From assembly GCA_023430945.1 (NCBI GenBank), contig JAEYYE010000393.1:1-6475 (forward strand): a DNA stretch of 6,475 nucleotides, given 5' to 3'. The notes under the pieces are model-generated. The model was not told where the DNA came from. It was given only the letters and a program-made list of their open reading frames with translations, and ran no database searches. This DNA comes from Bacteroidota bacterium (GTDB lineage Bacteria > Bacteroidota > Bacteroidia > Flavobacteriales_F > PHOS-HE28). Each line of letters opens with the position of its first letter. The stretch's first letter is position 1. Positions 1-4,498 of the stretch are shown here, one piece after another. The position numbers and the translations under genes were made by a program.

Positions 1-170
1 TCGCGGATCGGGCCATGCCTGCTCTTTCAGCAGATGGCATGATCTGGTTCGAAGGACATTATGTACATTCAAGGAAAGCCGCCGAATTGTTGAAGGAAAA
101 AGGCTTCCGGAACGTACGGTTGTTGCAGGACATGGCCGGCCAGGATCGTTTCATCTCCGCAACGAAATGA
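1..170 (+). CDS. prmC: C-terminal end of a probable PrmC/HemK-type release factor glutamine methyltransferase (partial)
   Basis: The frame starting at base 3 is open from the window edge to TGA at 168-170 and gives the last 55 residues of a protein; the start lies upstream. The tail has a strand 'MIWFEGHY', a helix 'SRKAAELLKEKGF', and then 'RNVRLLQDMAGQDRFISA'. This matches the usual C-terminus of PrmC, in which a '(Y/F)FE' strand is followed by a helix, 'GF..v', and 'DmaGkDR'. PrmC N5-methylates the glutamine of the GGQ motif of release factors RF1 and RF2 in the cytoplasm, using S-adenosylmethionine. The catalytic NPPY motif would lie upstream of the window, so the call rests on the tail alone. 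The stop overlaps the next start in an ATGA (167-170), which suggests translational coupling. Another Rossmann-fold methyltransferase is the main alternative. Confidence 0.72.
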   Translation, partial: ADRAMPALSADGMIWFEGHYVHSRKAAELLKEKGFRNVRLLQDMAGQDRFISATK

Positions 171-823
171 TCCTTCGTCACTTGTGGTTCCTGTCCATCC
201 TTTTCACCGCACAGCTCGTTGCGGCACAGCAAGGCGATCTGAAGGTCACCGAACGCAAGGCCCAGTTCAAATTGATGGCCAACCTTGATTTCCGGCGCAC
301 CTGGGTGCACGATGATCCGCTGGGATTCTATGGTGCCCGTATCGGTGCGGAGAAGAACAGGAACGTGATCGCGCTGGGGTTCTATGGGATCGGGCTGCCG
401 TTCATCCGATCGTACGAAGGCACGGCAGAACTTGGTGAATTGGGTTTGCGGGAGATCAGGATGAAGTTCGATTTCATCACCCTCACCTATGAACGGATCT
501 TTGTGCGATCGAAGCGCTGGGATTGGGGCGTTCCGATCGGTGTCGGGCTAGGCAACTACCGCATCGATCAGCGTGTTGCGAATGGTGGATACGTACCGTA
601 CGCACAGAACGAATTGCTGCCGGTGGATCTCAGCGTGTACGTGAACTACAAGATCACATGGTGGGGATTTCTCGGTGTCGGCGGCGGCTACCGGTACGTG
701 TATGCGCGCGATCCGGGGATCTCGTCCGATCTGAGCAATTGGACCTGGTTCGCCAAGGCAGGCCTGCGTTTCGGTGCGATCTATAAGAAGATCCGTGGTA
801 CGGAGAACGATCAAGATGGATAA
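167..823 (+). CDS. Secreted, probably outer-membrane beta-barrel protein of unknown function (218 aa)
   Basis: I do not recognise a named family. The start is the ATG at 167 inside the ATGA overlap with the upstream gene; it gives a clean signal peptide: basic residue R4, hydrophobic core 'WFLSILFTAQLVAA', probable cleavage before QQ (about residue 21). There is no lipobox cysteine. The mature part (about 198 residues) has alternating polar/hydrophobic strands rich in Tyr, Trp, Phe and Gly, for example 'ITLTYERIF', 'WDWGVPIGVGLGNY', 'VDLSVYVNYKI', 'WWGFLGVGGGYRYVY' and 'WTWFAKAGLRFGAIY'. This is typical of a small 8- to 10-strand outer-membrane barrel. A short charged tail (KKIRGTENDQDG) follows the last strand. 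Its 3' end overlaps the ligA start by 8 bp, so it sits inside a housekeeping operon. Barrel topology is inferred from the pattern; function is unknown. Confidence 0.8.
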   Translation: MILRHLWFLSILFTAQLVAAQQGDLKVTERKAQFKLMANLDFRRTWVHDDPLGFYGARIGAEKNRNVIALGFYGIGLPFIRSYEGTAELGELGLREIRMKFDFITLTYERIFVRSKRWDWGVPIGVGLGNYRIDQRVANGGYVPYAQNELLPVDLSVYVNYKITWWGFLGVGGGYRYVYARDPGISSDLSNWTWFAKAGLRFGAIYKKIRGTENDQDG

Positions 824-2834
824 GAACAAGGCAGCAAAACGCATGGAGGAACTCGCGCGACAGATCGAGTTCCACAATCACCGGTATTACGTGCTGGCGG
901 ATCCTGTGATCAGCGACATGGAGTTCGACATGATGTTGAAGGAGCTCGAGAAGCTCGAAAAGGACTTCCCCGATCTGGCCGATCCGAACAGTCCGACACA
1001 GCGTGTCGGAGGCGACATCACGAAGAATTTCCCAACGGTGGCCCACCGGTTCCCGATGCTTTCGCTCACCAACTCCTACGAGCGCGAGGAAGTGGAAGCC
1101 TTCGTGGATCGGATAAAGCGCGAAGTGGGCGAAGTGAATTATGTGCTCGAGTTGAAATACGATGGCGTTGCGATCAGTCTTACCTACGAGAACGGCAAAC
1201 TCGTGCGCGGCGTAACCCGCGGCGATGGTGAGAAAGGGGAGGAGGTTACAGGGAACGTGCGCACGGTGCGTTCGATCCCGTTGATCCTGCAGGGTGACGA
1301 TGTGCCCGATCTGCTCGAGGCGCGTGGCGAGATCTTCTTCAAGCGTGAAGTGTTCGATCGATTGAACGCACAACGGCAGGAGCGGGGTGAGGAACTTTAT
1401 GCAAATCCCCGGAATACCGCGGCAGGATCGCTGAAATTGCAGGATTCAAAAGAGGTCGCGAAGCGCGGATTGGACAATTTCGTTTACGGATTGGCCGGGC
1501 CGGAATTGCCTTCCCGCAGCCATTACCAGAACATCCTGAAGGCCGGTGAATGGGGATTCAACACACCATCACCCGATCGGAAACGGCTCGAGCTCGTTCG
1601 GGATCTGGATGGCATTCTCGCGTTCATCGATCATTGGGATAAAGCCCGCCATGATCTGGAATTCGACATCGATGGTGTGGTGATCAAGGTGGATGATCTT
1701 GATGTGCAGGAAGAACTTGGTCTCACGGCGAAAAGTCCACGTTGGGCGATCGCCTACAAGTTCAAGGCGGCGCAGGTAGTAACACGGCTGATCGATGTCG
1801 GCTACCAGGTTGGACGTACCGGAGCGGTAACTCCGGTGGCTCATCTGGAACCCGTGCTGCTGGCCGGTTCCACGGTGAAGCGCGCCACGTTGCACAACGC
1901 CGATCAGGTCGCGAAACTGGATCTGCACATCGGCGACAAAGTGCAGGTTGTGAAAGGTGGCGAAGTGATCCCGAAGATCCTTGGCGTTGAACCTGGATCA
2001 CGTGAAGCGAACGCGGTTCCGGTGATCTTTCCTAAGAACTGTCCGGAATGCGGAACGGAATTGATCCGCATTGAAGGTGAAGCGCAGCATTACTGCCCGA
2101 ACGAACATTATTGTCCGCCACAGATCACGAGGCGGATCGAACATTTCGTGAGCCGCCGCGCCATGGACATCGGCGGACTTGGCGGTGAAACAGTGCAGGA
2201 ATTCTACGCGGCGGGATTGGTGAAGAACATCGCCGATCTGTATGATCTCACGAAGGAAAAGATCCTCGGGCTCGGGCACGGTTGGAAAGAGAAGAGCGCG
2301 AACATCATCCTCGATGGGCTTGAAGCGAGCAAAGAGCGATCATTCGAACAAGTGCTTTTCGCGATCGGGATCAGGCACGTGGGCGAGACCGTGGCACGCA
2401 AGATCGCACGATCGGTGGGCGACATCGATCGGTTGATGGCGATGACGAAAGAAGAACTCACCGCGATCGATGTGGTCGGTCCAGTGATCGCTGAAAGCAT
2501 CGTTGATTTCTTCGCTGTTCCTGGCAATCGTGATATCATCGATCGGTTGCGGAAGCATGGCGTACAAATGCAGATCGATCCAGCGGATCGGATCGAAGTG
2601 GCCGACAAATTGAAAGGTTTGACGTTCGTCGTCTCAGGGGTCTTTCAACATTTCAGCCGCGATGGTATCAAGGAAGCGATCGAAAAGAACGGCGGAAAAG
2701 TGAGCGGATCGATCAGCAGCAAGACGAGTTATGTGGTGGCTGGTGAAGGAATGGGCCCAGCCAAGAAGACGAAGGCGGAACAGCTTGGCGTGAAAGTGAT
2801 CGGGGAGGAAGATCTTCGATCGATGATCGAGTGA
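816..2834 (+). CDS. ligA: NAD+-dependent DNA ligase LigA (672 aa, complete)
   Basis: LigA seals nicks in duplex DNA during replication and repair, using NAD+ to adenylate its active-site lysine. All family domains are present in order. Domain Ia (about 1-68) contains 'HRYYVLADPVISD' and 'EFD' for NMN recognition. The adenylation domain has motif I KYDG with the nucleophile K114, RGDG at 135-138, ARGE at 169-172, DGVVIK with K291, and YKF with K315. An OB-fold follows (about 318-400), then a four-Cys zinc site C409, C412, C427, C433, helix-hairpin-helix repeats (about 440-585, including 'GIRHVGETVARKIA') and a C-terminal BRCT domain (about 595-672). Length is normal for the family. The reading frame is open from ATG 774, but the ATG at 816 is preferred: it gives the usual LigA N-terminus, leaves only an 8-bp overlap with the upstream gene, and has GGAG at 802-805 ten bases upstream. 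Phe37 stands where E. coli LigA has Tyr35; I believe this is common in Bacteroidota. Confidence 0.98.
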   Translation: MDKNKAAKRMEELARQIEFHNHRYYVLADPVISDMEFDMMLKELEKLEKDFPDLADPNSPTQRVGGDITKNFPTVAHRFPMLSLTNSYEREEVEAFVDRIKREVGEVNYVLELKYDGVAISLTYENGKLVRGVTRGDGEKGEEVTGNVRTVRSIPLILQGDDVPDLLEARGEIFFKREVFDRLNAQRQERGEELYANPRNTAAGSLKLQDSKEVAKRGLDNFVYGLAGPELPSRSHYQNILKAGEWGFNTPSPDRKRLELVRDLDGILAFIDHWDKARHDLEFDIDGVVIKVDDLDVQEELGLTAKSPRWAIAYKFKAAQVVTRLIDVGYQVGRTGAVTPVAHLEPVLLAGSTVKRATLHNADQVAKLDLHIGDKVQVVKGGEVIPKILGVEPGSREANAVPVIFPKNCPECGTELIRIEGEAQHYCPNEHYCPPQITRRIEHFVSRRAMDIGGLGGETVQEFYAAGLVKNIADLYDLTKEKILGLGHGWKEKSANIILDGLEASKERSFEQVLFAIGIRHVGETVARKIARSVGDIDRLMAMTKEELTAIDVVGPVIAESIVDFFAVPGNRDIIDRLRKHGVQMQIDPADRIEVADKLKGLTFVVSGVFQHFSRDGIKEAIEKNGGKVSGSISSKTSYVVAGEGMGPAKKTKAEQLGVKVIGEEDLRSMIE

Positions 2835-2843
2835 CCCATTGAC

Positions 2844-2872
2844 TTCATCTTCACTACATTCGTGAAGATGAA
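2844..2872 (+). promoter_or_regulatory. 11-bp perfect hairpin spanning the ligA downstream gap and the next start codon
   Basis: The left arm TTCATCTTCAC (2844-2854) is the exact reverse complement of the right arm GTGAAGATGAA (2862-2872), with a 7-nt loop TACATTC. The preferred ATG of the downstream barrel gene (2868-2870) lies within the right arm. A T-rich run TTTCATTTT follows at 2873-2881. Two readings fit: an intrinsic terminator for the ligA operon that intrudes into the next gene, or an RNA hairpin that hides the start codon and so damps translation. The stem has only moderate GC content (4 of 11 pairs), and the T tract is imperfect. The inverted repeat is seen directly; its role is inferred. 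Confidence 0.5.
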
Positions 2873-3593
2873 TTTCATTTTCGGATCCGCACTGATCGCG
2901 TTTTTCGCATTGATGAATATCAATTGCTTATACGCGCAGGATTCTACTGCGCAACGATCGAAATGGAGTATCGGGTTGAATGTTTCTCCAGGGGTAGCCT
3001 ATAGAGATCTCAAGATCGTTGATGCATCGATGGCGCCAGCAGCTTTGGTCCAATTCAGGAACGATCGCGAACTCCCTCGATCGGCCTGGTCCGCTTCGGT
3101 AATGGCGAATTACCGGTTCAATCACCGCTTTGCCGTGGAAGCCGGGGTTGGATATTCATTGCATGGGTGGGCGATGAAAGATGAAGACCGGCATTTCATC
3201 GCCAGAGATCCGATCGATCCAGCAATTCCTGGTTCATACGAACCGATCGGCCAGCAATTCCATTACCTGGACTTTCCGATCCGAGGAATGATCTCGTTCG
3301 GTAAGGGCCGCTGGCGATCCATTTCGAGTATCGGCGGTTCATTGAATGTTCTGCAACGTGCAGCATTCGTTTCCATCATCAATGGTGAACGAGTACCGGC
3401 TGAAGACTTCCCTTACGAAAATTTGAATTTCACCGTGATGGCCAGCACCGGGATCGCATTCAAACCGGAAGGCCGATCGGAATTCCGGCTGGAACCAACA
3501 TTTCGTTACGCATTGCTGCCGATCATTGATGCGCCGCTCACCGGATATCTCTGGAGTGCGGGTGTGAATTTCGGTTGGTATTTCACCTTATGA
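2868..3593 (+). CDS. Outer-membrane beta-barrel protein, first of two tandem paralogs (241 aa)
   Basis: The predicted protein has a signal peptide (hydrophobic core 'FIFGSALIAFFALMNI', cleavage probably after 'CLYA', before QDST at 24) and a mature barrel-like region. Strand-like segments include 'KWSIGLNVSPGVAYRDL', 'SASVMANYRFNHRFAVEAGVGYSL', 'HYLDFPIRGMISFG', 'LNFTVMASTGIAF', 'EFRLEPTFRYAL' and a final 'YLWSAGVNFGWYFTL' ending in an aromatic residue plus Leu. This resembles the OMP_b-brl/PorT-like small barrels common in Bacteroidota; the 'HYLDFPI' segment is a familiar feature of that group. A Cys at residue 20 is not in a good lipobox context. GTG at 2862 is an in-frame alternative start two codons upstream; ATG 2868 is preferred. 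No Shine-Dalgarno is visible. The gene lies 33 nt after ligA and 4 nt before its paralog. Substrate or partner is unknown. Confidence 0.87.
   Translation: MNFIFGSALIAFFALMNINCLYAQDSTAQRSKWSIGLNVSPGVAYRDLKIVDASMAPAALVQFRNDRELPRSAWSASVMANYRFNHRFAVEAGVGYSLHGWAMKDEDRHFIARDPIDPAIPGSYEPIGQQFHYLDFPIRGMISFGKGRWRSISSIGGSLNVLQRAAFVSIINGERVPAEDFPYENLNFTVMASTGIAFKPEGRSEFRLEPTFRYALLPIIDAPLTGYLWSAGVNFGWYFTL
3424..3457 (+). repeat. 34-nt exact direct repeat, copy 1 (inside first paralog)
   Basis: These 34 bases are identical to 4154-4187, exactly 730 bp downstream, and encode the shared 'LNFTVMASTGIA' strands. A further 25-nt exact match follows in register (3469-3493 and 4199-4223). The repeats are the best-preserved part of a whole-gene tandem duplication, not a separate mobile element. 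Confidence 0.9.
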
Positions 3594-3597
3594 TCCG

Positions 3598-4323
3598 ATG
3601 AAACAAATGCTCGTTTTGATCTGTGTATGTCTTTCCCTGAGCACGATCGCACAGGACAGCACCACGCACCGATCGAAATGGAGCATCGGACTGAATGTTG
3701 CGCCTACGCTTGCGTATCGCGATCTGAAACTGGTGGATGGATCGGTCTTTCCTGCAAGTCTGGTGGATGCCCGGAATGATCTGGAGGATCCGCGGTTCGG
3801 GGGATCCATCGCTATCATGGCGGCGTTTTCGTTCAATGAACATTTCGCGATCGAGGCCGGGATCGGATACACCCTGCATGGCTGGCAACTCGATCTGGAT
3901 GAATTGAACTTTGGTGATCCGATCGATCCGCGCAGAGGATTTGTCTATGCCACAGAGGACTTGGTGATCAATTCGATCCGGCAGGAGTTCCATTACCTCG
4001 ACTTTCCGATCCGTGGAACGATCACCTTCGGGAAAGGGCGTTGGCGATCTGTTTCCAGCATCGGTGGTTCATTGAACATTTTACAACGAGCCGCGAACGT
4101 TTCGGTGATCAATGACGAACGAAGATCTACGGAACTGGATTATTACGAGGATCTGAATTTCACCGTGATGGCCAGCACCGGGATCGCGTTCGTACCAAAA
4201 GGCCGATCGGAATTCCGGCTGGAGCCGACATTCCGTTATGCATTGCTTCCGATCATTGATGCACCGATCACCGGTTATCTCTGGAGCGCTGGAGTGAATT
4301 TCGGTTGGTACCGGAGCTTCTGA
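3598..4323 (+). CDS. Outer-membrane beta-barrel protein, second of two tandem paralogs (241 aa)
   Basis: This protein is a paralog of the one just upstream and has the same length. By hand alignment, 50 of 78 residues match in the segment from QDST to LHGW, and 90 of 111 match from FHYLDF to the end; the roughly 30 residues between (97-130) are largely unrelated and probably form an extracellular loop or loops. The signal peptide is shorter (hydrophobic core 'MLVLICVCLSLSTIA', cleavage before Q19). Mature strands match the same OMP_b-brl/PorT-like barrel pattern, ending 'YLWSAGVNFGWYRSF' with the C-terminal Phe typical of outer-membrane barrels. The start ATG at 3598 lies 4 nt after the previous stop with no clear Shine-Dalgarno, so the pair is likely co-transcribed and co-translated. 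Function is unknown. Confidence 0.88.
   Translation: MKQMLVLICVCLSLSTIAQDSTTHRSKWSIGLNVAPTLAYRDLKLVDGSVFPASLVDARNDLEDPRFGGSIAIMAAFSFNEHFAIEAGIGYTLHGWQLDLDELNFGDPIDPRRGFVYATEDLVINSIRQEFHYLDFPIRGTITFGKGRWRSVSSIGGSLNILQRAANVSVINDERRSTELDYYEDLNFTVMASTGIAFVPKGRSEFRLEPTFRYALLPIIDAPITGYLWSAGVNFGWYRSF
4154..4187 (+). repeat. 34-nt exact direct repeat, copy 2 (inside second paralog)
   Basis: This is the partner of 3424-3457 at an offset of 730 bp. Earlier in the genes the offset is 715 bp (for example around the RSKWSIG codons at 2955 and 3670), because the signal peptide of the second copy is five codons shorter and its middle loop five codons longer. Confidence 0.9.
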
Positions 4324-4444
4324 CGGGAAGCCCGCGTGAGGGATCGCACTGGAAACCCCGCAGGCCGGGCCTTGCCGGCCGAGGAGTTGAAAGGGAGAGC
4401 CCGGCCCCTGGCGCGGCTTCTGAGCCGGGCCAGGGGACACGCCC
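4324..4444. other. GC-rich intergenic block with several inverted repeats; candidate structured RNA or intergenic repeat element
   Basis: This block starts immediately after the stop of the second paralog. About 90 of its 121 bases are G or C (74%), well above the flanking genes. Visible pairings are: CGGG/CCCG (4324-4327 with 4331-4334); GCGTG/CACGC (4334-4338 with 4438-4442), which could close the whole block; GGCCGG/CCGGCC (4363-4368 with 4375-4380); an alternative CCGGGC/GCCCGG (4365-4370 with 4399-4404); and the strongest hairpin at 4405-4436. I see no convincing coding frame in it. The layout, with a closing stem around several internal stems, recalls both dispersed intergenic repeats and structured RNAs. 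I have the impression that similar 'GCGTGAGGGATCG' to 'CACGCCC' blocks occur between genes in other Bacteroidota, but this is unverified memory. The strand cannot be fixed. Confidence 0.6.
4405..4436 (+). other. Strong GC hairpin within the intergenic block
   Basis: CCCCTGGC (4405-4412) pairs with GCCAGGGG (4429-4436), and CGGCT (4414-4418) pairs with AGCCG (4423-4427). One G-G mismatch (4413/4428) separates the two stems, and the loop is TCTG: 13 base pairs, mostly G-C. No T tract follows on the + strand (the next bases are ACACGCCCAAAAA), so it is not a classical intrinsic terminator. It could still stabilise the 3' end of the upstream message or stop transcription in another way. Confidence 0.65.
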
Positions 4445-4451
4445 AAAAACC

Positions 4452-4481
4452 TTGCATTTCGGCACGCTGGCCTTTCATTTG
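4452..4481 (+). promoter_or_regulatory. Candidate Bacteroidota-type promoter for the OmpA-family gene
   Basis: The housekeeping promoter described for Bacteroidota has TTG near -33 and TAnnTTTG near -7, about 19-21 nt apart. Here TTG (4452-4454) is followed 19 nt later by TTCATTTG (4474-4481), which differs from the -7 consensus only by T for A at its second position. The transcription start would fall at about 4486-4490, leaving a 5' leader of roughly 10 nt before the ATG at 4499. This is a motif match only. Confidence 0.42.
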
Positions 4482-4498
4482 CAAAAGCTTTCCCATCC

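Noticed and set aside
774..815. Upstream ATG at 774 as the ligA start
   Set aside because: It would add 14 Arg-rich residues not typical of LigA and enlarge the overlap with the upstream gene to 50 bp. ATG 816 gives the family-standard N-terminus and has a GGAG at suitable distance.
654..1373. Antisense open frame of 239 codons across the start of ligA
   Set aside because: It lies opposite conserved LigA motifs, has a low-complexity His/Arg-rich product and no family resemblance.
2839..2862. Promoter for the barrel pair: TTG at 2839-2841 and TACATTCG at 2855-2862
   Set aside because: The second box resembles TAnnTTTG with one change, but the spacing is only 13 nt instead of about 19-21, and the start of transcription would fall at or beyond the start codon. 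The bases are better explained by the hairpin.
2862..2867. GTG at 2862 as the start of the first barrel paralog
   Set aside because: ATG two codons later is in the same frame, still yields a full signal peptide, and is the commoner start codon. The difference is only two residues, so this remains a weak preference.
4324..4334. Intrinsic terminator right after the second paralog
   Set aside because: The CGGG/CCCG stem is only 4 bp with a 3-nt loop and has no T run after it.
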